Positions 13,194 through 24,792 of a DNA stretch of 64,000 nucleotides are shown here, one piece after another (position 1 is the first letter of the stretch; every line of letters starts with the position of its first letter). The stretch lies in assembly GCA_963422465.1 (NCBI GenBank), contig OY730170.1, forward strand, positions 2,518,379 through 2,582,378, written 5' to 3'. Source of the stretch: Lichina pygmaea. Its lineage: Eukaryota > Ascomycota > Lichinomycetes > Lichinales > Lichinaceae. The position numbers were made by a program, and so were the translations under genes. Under the pieces are notes generated by a model. That model saw only the letters and a list, made by a program, of their open reading frames with translations. It was not told the DNA's origin and did not search any database.

Positions 13194-14017
13194 AGCTAGA
13201 TGAAGGGCACCATTAAGGAAACGGTTTGGTGGGTTCTGGGATGGAAGCAGCACGAGCACGAGGAGCTGGCCATAAAGCCAGCATCGTTGATAGTTAATAA
13301 TGAGAACTGGCGTTCGAATACATCAATGGAACAATGCTACTTGGACCTATCTTGCGACATCCTCAGCCTTCCCCCGTCCCTCCCTCCTTTGTACAATCTG
13401 CCACTTTCTAGGCTTGGTCTTCTCTATGAGTAACAGGATGAATTATGTTGTCTATTTTCTACACGCACAGTCACGGATTCATACCTCGCATCTCATCCAT
13501 TCACAACAATGTTGCAGTCATGTACCGTACACATGTCCGTACCCGTACCTATGTGGAGCTAGATCCGCGAGTGGGGAATCCTTCCTTGGTTGTTGGATGC
13601 TTGGCGGAAGAGGCGAGCTGACGGGAACGAAAGGAGAAGGAACTTGAATCTCACCTTCACGTACCGTGACTGTTCGTACAGCACGTACGTACTGTACCTC
13701 CTCGTATTTGTGACTTCTCAACTTACTGCACCTGACGACATCTCTTGCGACAGCGCATGATGTACTTGCTAGAGTGAAGGAGCTACGGCACGCAAGTGGC
13801 ACAGTACGTATGTCACGCTAGCTCTCCGCCGAAATCCTCCCCCGCTCCGAGAAAGGTCCCAGCCGACTGACCGACCTGACGACAGTATTTACACTAGCTT
13901 TCCACACCTCAGCCTGACGCCCACCCAGTTGCTGCACCGACGGAACTCATCTTCTTTCTTTCTAAACGTGCAGTCTGTGATCTGAACATTATCCCTCGAA
14001 CGTCTGGCCGCCGCAGC
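13194..14017. other. Intergenic / promoter of the Ayr1-type gene
   Basis: No gene seen. Contains GTAC-rich sequence at 13525-13550 and 13660-13700. The last 100 bp before the ATG at 14018 are pyrimidine-rich. Confidence 0.55.
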
Positions 14018-16065
14018 ATGGCGCAGAGGAAGCAATCCGTGCTCATTACCGGGTACGTTTGGGTTCTTTTCTGCGAGGGATTCTGCGCGAGGCTGTGGGA
14101 GCTTGCGCAGCCTTTCTTTGGCTGTCGGAGGAGGAGAATCGATCGTCGACATGGAGGACCGGAGCTTAGAGACTCTTTCTACTTCTTGCATCCGAGTGCC
14201 GCAAGAGCTGGCCCGTCCGTGAGACTGACCAAGCTCTATGTTACTGGGGGCTTGATGTAGCTGCTCCCCCGGCGGTATCGGGCACGCTCTCGCCAAGGAG
14301 TACCATAGCAGAGGTTAGTTCCCCCGTTCGAGGGTCTCTGCTACAACTGTCTCGATCAATCTCGGCAGGGCTATGTTGATCATCTATCGCGGTGCATTTT
14401 GATTCTCAGAAGTCTATCGTCTCCAAGTTGCGTGTCCCTTAGGGCTGCCTTGTGCTGAATTCGCCGAGCAGGCTTCCATGTCTTCGCCACTGCTCGCAAC
14501 ATCAATGTCTTGGCCGACCTGCAAGAACTCGGGCTGGACACATTGAGCCTGGATGTCACGCTGCAAGAAAGCATCGACGATGTCAAGGATCAGGTTGAGA
14601 AGCGGACCGGCGGAAAGCTGGACTGCCTTGTGAACAACGCGTGAGCCAGATCGCCCGCCCCGTCTGGCGATATTGAACGCACCTGCTGACTGGGGATGTG
14701 GATTCAGAGGCCGAAGTAAGGCCATTTCTCGTTCCACTGCTTTGTCTGCCGGAGCATGTTCTTGCTTACCCTCCCGACAGGCTATACGATGCCCGCTGTG
14801 GACGTCGACTTTCAAGAAGTCTATGCGACCTTCGAGGCGAACTTCTTCGGCGTCATGCGCATGTGTCAGACCTTTGCGCCGCTGCTCATCGATGCCAAAG
14901 GGGCAATCGTACAGATAGGCAGTGTCGCGGCCGTTATGCCTTTTGTGTTTGGATGTGAGTTGACAATCTCCATCTGGGGGCTTTGCACCCTTGAGGTGGC
15001 AGGATCATATGTTTCGATGCTAATCCTGAGCGTCGCGCTTGGCAGCAACGTACAATGCAAGCAAAGCTGCCTTGCAATCATACTCTGACGCTCTTCGAGT
15101 GGAGCTGGCTCCCTTCGGGTACGCGTCTCGATCTGATTTCCTCCTCCCCCAGACCTGTTCAATGGGACCCTTGGACACAGCTAACATGCATTCGACAGAG
15201 TCGATGTCATCACCATCATCACCGGCGGTGTCACCTCCCGCATCACGCGCGTAGAAAGACAACTGCCTCCCGGTACCGCTCGTTCCGTCTCTTGCAGCGC
15301 GTCCAACATGCTGTTCCGCCATCTTACTCGGTAATTTCCACAGATTCCATCTACCAGCCCGTATCCACGGCGTACCAGCGCCGTCTCGCCGAGAGTCAAA
15401 GCGGAGCCATGCCGAACGAAGACTACGCTCGCTCGGTCGTCTCCCAAGTCCTGGCAGCTACTGCCTCCAGGGATCCTCCCTCATACATCACCGCCTCCGT
15501 ATCCGGGCCCGGCTTTGGGTCCAGCGACGTCGTCGGCGACGTCATGGTCCAGGCGCAACTGATACTCAACAGCCTAGGCACGGCTATGAAGTCACGCGTC
15601 CTGTCCCTGTTCGGTGTCCGGACTGGCGTCGTGCCGACAGATCATATCTGGGCTGGCGCGATGGCTTCGACGGTGTGGATCGTGAATACGTTCATGCCAC
15701 GGGGGACATGGGTACGTTTTCTTTTCTGGTGGCTTTCATACCCGGCGGACTCTCACCTCTCCCGCATCTTCTCCATCCTCAGCATCATCTACGACCCCTA
15801 ATCCCTCTCGGGGTCATATCCGCATTCATTTCTCACCACCCATTCTCTGCACGTCCCTTTCGTGCAGCTCATGTCCCGCTCTCCTGAGATCTCTGCTCGA
15901 TCAGGCATCGCTCACTAGATGTGCTGACCATCTGGCTTTCGGGCACATGCAATGCAGGACGTCATCTACTCGAAAATGTACGACCTGCATAAGCTCCACC
16001 GGCCGTCGGGGCTCGCCAGCGGGTCCATCGAGGACGAGACCATGGACGTCAAGAAGGATCTTTGA
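14018..16065 (+). CDS. AYR1: Ayr1-type short-chain dehydrogenase (1-acyl-DHAP reductase-like)
   Basis: NADPH-dependent reductase of the classical SDR superfamily. The yeast relative reduces 1-acyl-dihydroxyacetone phosphate on lipid droplets and ER in phospholipid synthesis. Nine exons: 14018-14052, 14261-14313, 14472-14640, 14708-14715, 14781-14954, 15046-15118, 15199-15272, 15344-15711 and 15958-16065 (353 aa). Splicing yields the nucleotide motif ITGCSPGGIGHALA (about residues 10-23), NNAG (84-87), the catalytic Ser near 136 in IGSVAAV, and YNASK with Tyr149 and Lys153. Exon 4 is only 8 nt long yet is required to make NNAGRSYTMPAVDVD, the family pattern. The C-terminal part, with a hydrophobic stretch VWIVNTF, may bind membrane. 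Substrate is inferred from family. Confidence 0.93.
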
Positions 16066-16376
16066 AATGTTTTGTTGTATGCGTTAGATGTTTACGTCGT
16101 TAGGAATTTGTGGTTCTAAGCAGAATGCACGACTTGGGGACTGACCCAAGTCCGTGTCTTTCCTCCTTCTTCTAAACTCTCCTCCTTCATTCTGGGGGGA
16201 AAATCATCTTGACGACGGAGAAACCCACGAGCCAACAACCCTCCGCAGCCAGCCAGCCAGCCCCTCATGGCAACGACTCACATGACAACCCCCCTCCGCC
16301 CACTTCATCATACATCAGACCCAAGCCTTTCTCTATCACTCTGCAAGAATGGAGATCTCCGGTCTTCGAATTGAAG

Positions 16377-16548
16377 GGTCGGTAGCTCAACCGGAAAGAG
16401 CAACTTTGGGTTTCGCCTTGAGTTTCCCGGTAGCACGAAACTAGACAGGATGACACCACCTAAGCTGAAGCCTCATCCCATGGGTTCATGAGTGTCACCG
16501 GAACTCGGCGGGCAAAAGTGGTCCAGGGTTCAAATTCCTGTCGGCCCC
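16377..16548 (+). tRNA. Pol III tRNA-like element with a long insert (tRNA or tRNA pseudogene)
   Basis: The 5' part reads GGGTCGGTAGCTCAACCGG, with a perfect A-box and a D-stem GCTC/GAGC. The 3' part has a B-box (GGTTCAAATTCC) in a T-arm with stem CAGGG/TCCTG. The ends GGGTCGG and TCGGCCC can pair over all seven acceptor positions (with G-T wobbles). A run of six T follows about 10 bp after the 3' end, as a Pol III terminator. A and B boxes are about 140 bp apart, implying an insert of about 100 nt. ACTTT and AAAGT could form the anticodon stem, but the loop would lack U33 and T-stem position 61 is T, so no anticodon can be assigned. The 5' coordinate may be off by one or two bases. Confidence 0.4.
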
Positions 16549-19503
16549 CACACCTAGATCTTTTTTCTGTCTTTCTGTCTTTCTGTCTTTCTGTCTTTCT
16601 TGCCATGTGCTGAGAAAAGTATGTTGGCTGCGACAATGAACGACGCTGGCGTGTCCGGTCAAGTTGAACGTACTGTAGCTCTACTACTACACGGTGTCGC
16701 ATGCTGCTGCTTCCTCCCCTCCACGTAGGATATCAAATCCGACTCGTGGTATATATGCGAGGTGCAATCGCCACGCTGTTTTCTTCCAATCATCTCTCGA
16801 CGTCCTTTCGGCATTCCTCCTTCTCCTCCTCCTACAATTTGTTCCGTCGCCAAGACTCTCTTTGGCTGTTGCCGCCGAAGCCTTCCGCACCAGGCGCCGC
16901 CGTCGCCCCAGGAGGATCTCTACAGTATCTTCGGCAGGGAGAGGAGCGTCCGCTTGCATGTTAATTAGACGATGCTGTAAGACGACTCTCCAAGAGCTCT
17001 CTGTAGTTAGCTTTCCTCCTGGCAAGAGTGACAAAGACAACAGTAACGGCTGCCTCATCACGGTCTCCTGCCTGCCATGCTCACAACCGTCCAAGTAGGT
17101 TTGATCACACCTCGGAGGAGGGAGGGGGGAATTTGGCAAGCTTGGGTCTAACAAGCTTAGTTGTTGGAGTTGAACAGGTTACTATGTATGATAACACTGT
17201 CATATGCTACGCATTGCTCTTCTCTCCCCCCCTTCTCTCTCCTCTCCTCCCAAGTCACACTAGTGCTGTAAGACAAGGCTCTTCAGACCCATCTACCATT
17301 TCCTCCTCCTCCTTCTCTTCCTAACAAAACCAACAACAACAAATCCATCTCCAGCCTGCTCTGTCCAGTCGCGATACTCCAGTCACAAACAAAACCTACG
17401 TCGAGATCTTGATCACGCTCTGCAGTAGAACAACAGTGCAGCAATCTTTATTCTGTATCCTAGGTCCAATAAGATCTACAGTGCCGGTACCGGTACCGGT
17501 ACGGTAGGACGCCAGCGGTCTTGCATTCTTGGGGGGGTTTTTTTTGGGCTGATGTCTCTTACAGTACGTAACGTAGGTACAGTACCGGTACCGTACACAC
17601 AGCGGACTAGTAGACATGACCAGACCATTCACAAGTCGATATCCATTCACATGTCAATGATGATCTATTCAGGAGGTGTGAGGGGGGTGTCACAAAGAGA
17701 GTGAGCACAAAGGGAGGGAGGGGTACAGTGGCATGACACAAGTCTGCGTTACACCTTCGTACAAAATCTACCTCGGGTTAGTCCGGAGGGATCAAATACA
17801 TCATCACTTGCTGCCGTCGGTATAACTCTGATTCTGTCGCATTACTTTAAGAAGATGGTACCTTTGCGCCCGGTTACCGGTACTTAGAACCTCATCAAGA
17901 GCCGTCGAGACCACCAAACCCACCAACCCCTTACAAAAACCTAAGAAAACCCACCGAACCCACCGAACTCAAGGAAGCCCATGGACCCCCAAGGGACCCA
18001 AGGACCTTGGCAGACGTGTCCGACACTCGGAAACCGAGAAAGTCAGAAGGGCTCGGTGACATTACTGTACAAGCACGTACTTACCTGTAGTCTCTTCTAG
18101 GTATGAGACGACCCTCTTCCTCTTTTTCTGGTTGTGGTCGCTAGGTCACAGGCCTGCTAGCTTACTGTAGTTGGTGGAGGTAGCTTAGTCAGCCAGGGGC
18201 TATATAGCTCCGAGCCCCTTCGAGCGCCTTGATGGAGCAGACTTTCTCCTCCTCCTCTTGATAGGCCGATGCCTTGGTAGCTGTGCCATTTCTCCCCCCC
18301 CTCCCTCCTTTTTTCCCCCCCTCCGCTCCACCTCCAGGAAAATGGGTAGATATTTGAACAAGGGGTGCAGCACAGTACAGTACATGTTGCATCACCACCT
18401 GCACTTAGACTTTTACTTCTAACACGTACCAGTTGTACTTGTAAGGCTGCATTTGCTTGTGAGCCGACACTTCATCGCAAGCCAAGTGAATTTTGTAAGC
18501 TGTACTACACATATGTACTTGTAAGCTGCTGAGCTGAACTTGTAAGCCTAGTGAAGTTTGTAAGGTGGATTTTGCAAGTTGCGCTTGGTCGTGACTGATA
18601 TCTACTTTTGAGGACAAGACTCGCAGCCACCGGCGCCTCGGCTGATGTCAGCGCCCCAGTCGCTACCGTCCCCACCGTCACTACTGCAGCTACGAGCCCG
18701 GATGGCTGGATGGCTGGATGGCCGGATGGCCGGATGGCCGGATGGCCGGATGGCCGGATGGCCGGATGGCTGGATGGCCGGATGGCTGGATGGCTGGATG
18801 GTCTGATGGCCCGATGGCCCGATGGCCCGATGGCCCAAGGCACCCCTTCTGTCAATGCTTAGATGCCCTCTTCACTTTCCCATACTGCTGCATAAGCCTG
18901 TTACCGACAGTGTGTTGGTGGTCCTTTCGAACATGTCCATCGTCCAGGCATATGCCAGTCCACGAATGCCGCCTATGCCTCTTCGATCCGGGACGAGAGT
19001 CACTGGTGTCGGATGCCTGATGACGGATTTTGGAGGGCCCGAGGGAAGGACGCCAAGATTATGGTAGTGAGAGAGGGAAAAGAGGGAAGAGGGGGAGAGG
19101 TATACGTGGGTATGTGTGAGAATGAGTAAGATACTCAGTCATGTCCAGAGAAATGCTCCCTGACCAAGGCAAGAGCAAGAATTTTGACAGGAAACCAGCT
19201 CGAAGCCAAACATCACTCTTGGATCGAGATCCCGAATGACAAAGAAAGGGGTGCGGACATGGTGACTGTGCCGATGGAGGTCAAAACATGCTTGAAAGTG
19301 ATGTTGACGAGGGAATCGGAGAAGAGTCAGGGGAAGGATAGGTTGAGAGGTGCGCACATCACGAGCCCGTCAACAATAGAGTGCTGGTTGAAGCCGTCGA
19401 AATACCGTCGACAACGCCGGCAGAGAGCGCATGAGATTATAGGAGACGACATGCGACGGGACAGGACGGCTCGGGAAGAAAAACAAGAATCAAGGAGTCA
19501 ATG
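16549..19503. other. Long intergenic stretch with repeats
   Basis: No gene supported. It contains four TCTTTCTG units at about 16567-16600, GTACCGGTACC palindromes near 17484-17500 and 17583-17596, an A/C-rich stretch (17905-18010), dispersed CTTGTAAGC-type units (18420-18580) and an 8-bp minisatellite (18700-18835). An 87-aa frame beginning at 16701 has no recognisable content. Confidence 0.5.
18700..18835 (+). repeat. GGATGGCC/GGATGGCT 8-bp minisatellite
   Basis: About 16 tandem copies of GGATGGCC, GGATGGCT or GATGGCCC. Because 8 is not a multiple of 3, each frame cycles through the same 24-nt peptide repeat, so several frames stay open on both strands. I read this as a repeat, not a gene. 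Confidence 0.9.
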
Positions 19504-21608
19504 TCACCTCCCTCGCGCGGCTGCTGCCGCTGCTTCTTGTGCGTTCTGCGAGCCGGGTCGTGCATCTTGTAGTTGGTCGTGCTGCGGCGCATCTGACAGC
19601 TGCTCTGGGCGCCCTGCTCCCTCGGTCTCCGCGAGGGGCTGTTGCGCCGACTGTCTGTGTAACTGCTGCCCGTGCCCGTCGTCCGGCCGGCCTTCTTGGT
19701 GGGTCACGGCATCTTGGCCGTTGGCCGGCGTGACACCTGGACTCGCGGCAGCGGCGCTGCCGGCGCCACCGTCTCCTCGCTCGGCCTCCCGCGCCGGCGG
19801 TTCGGGCGTGTCGACACGTCGGCGTAATGATTCGCGGATGAAGCCGCTCAGAGCGCTTCGTCTTCGGCTGTTTGACCGACTTCGTGTGGCAGCCGCTGAC
19901 GATCGGCTCCCAGCGCCTGGATCGCCGGCTACGAGATGCTCTGCTTCTCGCGTCCGACGCCTCCGTCGTTCGCCGCGTCTCCGGTCCTCGCGTAATCGCA
20001 ACAACGCGGCGATGCGTTCTTCGGGCTCCGACGTCGCCGTCAGGCCGAGGTGCAGCTCCATGAACCGGCTGACGCGCGAATGCCTTTGGCTTTCGGTGCC
20101 TTCGCCGCCGTGAGACCGTCCGCCGCTACCGGCACCTTCGTCCCGCGAGCTCGACTTGGCGTCTTTGGACGGTTGGAGCTCGATGCGGCTGGTGCGCCCG
20201 TCAGTACAACGATCGAATACGACCACCGTATCGGGCCCGCACTCACCAGAGAGGACATGTTCCCGACACATTCAAGAGCCACGGGTCTATGCACTCGGGA
20301 TGATACTTGTGGTCACAGGGAAGCACTCGCACGTCTTCACCCTTGACAAAATCCTCGGTGCAGATTGAGCACCCAAGAGCACCCCCATGATCGGGCTGCT
20401 TCTGCTTCGAGGCTTCGTCCGAGCCATCGCTGGCCGGCGCCGGCACCGCCGCGACTTCGTCCGAGGTCATCGCAGGACCGTGACCTGCAGCCCCGGCTCC
20501 TCCAGCCGACGGTTCGTCCTGGCGGGATGCCTGCACGTCGGACGACGACGATGGAGCTGCTGCTGGATCTGCCTGTGATGAGGTCCTGGCCGGGTCTGGC
20601 TGGCCCGCGTTGGCGCCCATCTCGACGTCGGCGCTTCGCTTCTGCTCATCGCGCTCGCCGAACTTGACGATCGGCAACGTCTCGAGCATGGCTCGAGCCA
20701 TTCCCTTTGCTCTGCTCTGACGCGGCCGTCCGTTGCCGCCCGCCCTTGGTCCGTATCTCTCCGGATGTCGATGGGCTCGCACGGCACCGGTGACGATGAT
20801 GACCAAGAAGAGCGCGGTGATGACACCGGTGATGCTGTACAGGATGATCATGGCCACGGCCGTGGTCGGGGACGTGCCGAGGATGTTGTTGTTGGTGGTC
20901 GAGCTTCCCGAAGGCGACGATCCCGAGGTGCCGGACGAGCTCAACAAGGTGGAGTTGTTTGCGTCCATGACAATCTCAGCCTGCGCATACCTCGGTCTCC
21001 TCCTCACCCTACGCTCGAGTGTCGAGGCCCGGCGCGACCAGAGGACGGTGTAGAGCTTCGATCCAGAGAGCGATTCATCAGCCGAGGCGTCGTAAGCACA
21101 GTACTGGGACTCGGTGTCGAACAAGACGATGGCGGCCGGTTCAAAGGCTGCGATGTCCGACACGGCCTGGGCTGCGGTGAGAGAACCTCGGTAGGTCGAG
21201 TCCCGACAGCTGGCATAGGCGATGTCCGCCTCACCCAAGACGGCTACAGCGCGACCGTCGATCGGAACTAGAGCGCCGGAGACGTTGGTCTGCTACAGTG
21301 ATGGTAATCACGGACGCGTCAGCGGAGGGCGCAGCGAAGAATCTTCCGGATGAGACGGGCGAATGGGGAGGATGGATCAAAATTACTTGGAGAAACTCGA
21401 TCGACTGGTTGAGACCGGCTCGGCTGGTCAACGGATAGAGCGATGCGACCGTCGGCGGGCCTCGCCCCGTCGCGGACGTCCCGACCACCAGCTGCAGCTG
21501 GTTATCAGGGAGCAAGCGTGCAGTGTCGTTGGATGGCTCGACGACCCAGCCACCGACGAGGAGACGGGCGGCGAGGAGGGAAAGAAGAAGAGGACGAGTG
21601 CGAAACAT
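19504..21608 (-). CDS. PA-TM-RING-H2 E3 ubiquitin ligase
   Basis: Membrane-bound ubiquitin ligase of the protease-associated/transmembrane/RING class, which acts in endosomal or vacuolar membrane protein sorting. Three exons (21608-21387, 21292-20247, 20188-19504) give 650 aa. A signal peptide (about residues 1-20) is followed by a PA-like luminal domain. A Ser-rich linker and one membrane helix near 218-243 (ILYSITGVITALFLVII) come next. A RING-H2 finger lies at about 380-424: CSICTEDF, then DVRVLPCDHKYHPECID, then CPLCR, which is completed only by the second splice. The 225-residue tail is rich in Arg, Gln and Ala and probably disordered. It resembles the RNF13/S. pombe PA-RING class rather than Tul1. 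The exon 2 acceptor could be 3 nt further on. Confidence 0.92.
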
Positions 21609-23638
21609 CCTTAGTCCCTGGCTCTTTCCTTGCGCGCGCGCGCGCGCACGAGCAGGCGCGTTTCTTTGCTTTTGGGATCCGATTTATCCCTGTATTAGTC
21701 AACGGCAGACGTCTGGAACTCGGTCCGCGTCCCGAAGCGGACTTTCTCAGATCTGGAGAGGATGTAACGGCGCTCTGATCTCCCCTCGGGACCACTGTTC
21801 AGATATCGGAATGCCCTGAGCTGACGATTGGAATGTCTCCACTTTCTTCCGCCGTCGTGTCGAACAGTTCCGGCTCGCTCCTCCGCCTCTCTCTCGGCTA
21901 TGGAATCGCTTGCCGGGATCAACTGATCTCGTCCCGAACACGTTAGTCGTTAGTAAGGAGCCGGACGGATCTCGTCGCCCCTCACATCGGACGGCTATTC
22001 CGTATCGTGACTAGCCTGTAAGTTATGCTCCTTCAGCCTCCTTCTCCTGCTTTGGTCAACCAAATCAAGAGTCTTGGCCGCACTATGTATCGATACAAGC
22101 TCGTACGTACTCCGTACACGGTTAGCTCGTCCAAGAGGGTTCATTCGGTTGTACATAACGTACCGGTACATACGTGCCTCGGACAAAGCTCCGTCGTCTT
22201 CGACATCAGTCGGGAATGTGCCAAGTCTCGATGAATCATCGGTCGAGATGGATCCAAACTGCGCCCAGTCTGTCAAACCTGCTTTGATCCAGTTTCACTT
22301 GGCGGTGAGTCCGAGCCTTGTTTGCAACTTCGGTGATCAGACGAAACTGCGACATTGTTGGACGCAACCGGCACCTCGTGCGAACACGTACTTTGTACAT
22401 ACGTACTTCCGTACGTCTGTACGGACAGCAATCTGAGTCAGCGCAGCACCGGAGAGCTGACGCACTAGGGCACCTTGCAGTAGCCGCACGCTTCGTAGAG
22501 GTCTCGTCCAAACGCATCCATATGGATGTGGATGCAGGCCTCAGCTCCCATATCTGGCTTTGGTGTGACCCACAGCTATGGTAGCAGAAGGTCCTCGCAA
22601 GGGGAGCTTTCTTTGTCTATTTCGACTTGTCTGTCCCAGGTAACAGAGGCCCGATGTGAACCCGACCACGGCATACCCTTCGAATTGACCCAGGCCGATC
22701 CTGCCTGACCATGGTATGGATGTGCAGTGTGGCAGCTACAAGTTCGTTTTTGTAGATGTTCGCTACAAAGACGAACGTGCAGGACATAGAGCAGACGCGA
22801 AGGGCAAGTCTTCATGGTACTTGCTCGGACTTCCCATTGCATGACCCCCATTGCCATGGCATTGCAGTCTCCCTGGGCGCAATCGATCCACCACTCTGGA
22901 TGATTCAGATCAGATGGCCACTTCTGACAAGATCACCAATGGGATCATCTAGATCCTCCCCTTCGTCCGCCACGGCCATGTCACGCTCTCCTCCACCATC
23001 TAGACTCGCAGTCGACATCATCTCAACTTGCCAGAGCCCATCCTTACGTACCAGATCAATCCTCGGCGAGAAAGTCATCTTTCTCCAAAAGTGACCATCT
23101 AACAGACACCAGAGCTACTAGGAAGTATCCTAGTAGACTTGTGCCGGCATGATTGCTTTGCCTTCCTTGAAGCTTGGATGCGTAACCGTGGAGTGTGAGA
23201 GTAGTAGTGGAATTCAAAATTCAGCGTGGCCAGACCGCTTGTCCGGTGCGTGCAATGCATACTCGAGGACTCGAGCATGTCAAATTTTTTAAATTTTTTT
23301 TTGGCATTGTTCAGAGGGCATCGTGCGATCTGAGAAACCACAGGTCAGGATGAGGAAGCAGTTGCCCACGATGCAACTAGATATTGCAGCTGATAATTGC
23401 GTCGTTGGCGGATGTTAGTAGTGGTCCTCCGTCTTTGGGTCAGTACCCAAAACATTCATTCTGTTGTTTTTCGAAGTAGCCATCGCGATAAGCCAACCGA
23501 CGAGTGAACGCCTCGTGTCTGTTTGTTGATCCATCCTCCAACCTCCCCCCCCCACAATAAACAACAACCAAGCATATTGCGTCTACACACAGTCTGTCAA
23601 GTCATTCCCCTCGACACGCTTGGGTTCCCACTTCTTCG
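21609..23638. other. Intergenic, no gene seen
   Basis: A CG dinucleotide run lies just inside the left flank (21632-21650). GTAC-rich motifs lie at 22100-22175 and 22385-22425, and an A/T run near 23285-23303. Open frames are short and featureless. Confidence 0.5.
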
Positions 23639-24792
23639 ATGCTGGTTCCGGAGGTATTCAAGATGTTCGGACGCAGCCTTTTTCTGTTCCTGCCCGCCGT
23701 CCTGGCCGTGGCTCGGGCTGATGGCCTGAACGACGACTTGCATCCGAAGAGCCTCGGTACTTGGAATGGCACTGCAAGCATTGCTGCCTCATCCGTCGCG
23801 GCTGGGTGGGACACGGGCGACCCGGGCCATGCTGCCGCTTTCGTCCCCGTAGGCTCTGTCCATGTCATAGTACACAGTCTTCGTTGCCCGTTGCTAACAC
23901 GGCAAAGGATCTCCCTCAGTGCGAGGGCAACGTCAGCTTGAGCCGCGGCTGCCTCGTGTCTTCTTCCAACTTGCGTCGATCGCAGGAGTCGCCGCACAAC
24001 GGGCTCATCTACCGGTCCTTGGTGAATGCACTTCAGCCGAGGCAGGAGTTTCCGGCATCTGCTATGCATACGGTCCGCTTGACCTCGACCTCGACCGTCA
24101 CGGTCACGGTCATGCCATCGTCAACGGCGTCTCGGAAGGTTGAGAGCAGCAGCGACAGCAGCAGTACATACTCTGCTGGCGAGCAAGCTTCAAGATCGGT
24201 GGACACACTGGAGAAGAGCTCTTCGTGTTCGACCTCCTCGGAGCCTCCAGCCGCGAAGATCTCAGCCATTGTCAGCAGTAGTCCAACTGCCAGCAATTTT
24301 TCGACTGTCGACAGTGGTTCGACTGCCGACAGCGGTCTCACAGCCAGCAGGGATCCGACTGCCAGCAGTGCTTCGACTAGCGGCAGCAATTCGACGAGCA
24401 GCAGCGTCTCGGAGACGAGTCCAGCTCTGTGCTGGGACGACGAGAACCTGGCATTGCTGCCCTGTTCCTCGGCCACCACTCTGACGTCGACCACCGAACT
24501 CGGAGCCACGACGACGGTCACGTCGACGGGCACGTCGACGAGCACCGACGAGGTCTCGAACCTCTGCTGGGACGACGACCTCGCCGCTCTGCTGCCCTGT
24601 TCGGCATCGGCTCAGAGGAAGCAACGACCGTCCGTCGACGCAGGAGACGATCAGACTTTTGATACCCCGGGAGGCGCCGGGACATCCGTGCACGGTGGCA
24701 CGGTCACCATGTACGCGTGCATCTGCGGAGGACTTGTCTCGACCTGTCTCGCTCTGGCTCGGTCGTTGATGACGGTGGGCGAATGGGAATGA
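23639..24792 (+). CDS. Secreted Ser/Thr-rich (mucin-like) protein with duplicated LCWDD box
   Basis: Predicted extracellular or cell-wall protein of unknown family. The N-terminus has a signal peptide (core FGRSLFLFLPAVLAVARA); start at 23639, or the in-frame ATG at 23663. One intron is needed; my best model is 23806-23870 (362 aa), but other junctions are possible. After about residue 110 comes a 200-residue Ser/Thr tract, a likely O-glycosylated stalk. It is followed by two copies of a Cys-bounded box, LCWDDENLALLPCS and LCWDDDLAALLPCS, at about 24427-24468 and 24562-24606. They are separated by a Thr/Ser spacer. The C-terminus has a moderately hydrophobic stretch (TMYACICGGLVSTCLALA) that could be an anchor, but it ends in charged residues. 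I do not recognise the box. Confidence 0.65.

Noticed and set aside
16701-16964. 87-codon plus-strand frame downstream of the tRNA-like element
   Set aside because: Short, Ser/Pro/Arg-biased and without similarity that I can recognise.
18700-18835. Array resembling a CRISPR or a repeat protein
   Set aside because: Units are 8 bp with no spacers and the host is eukaryotic; it is a minisatellite.
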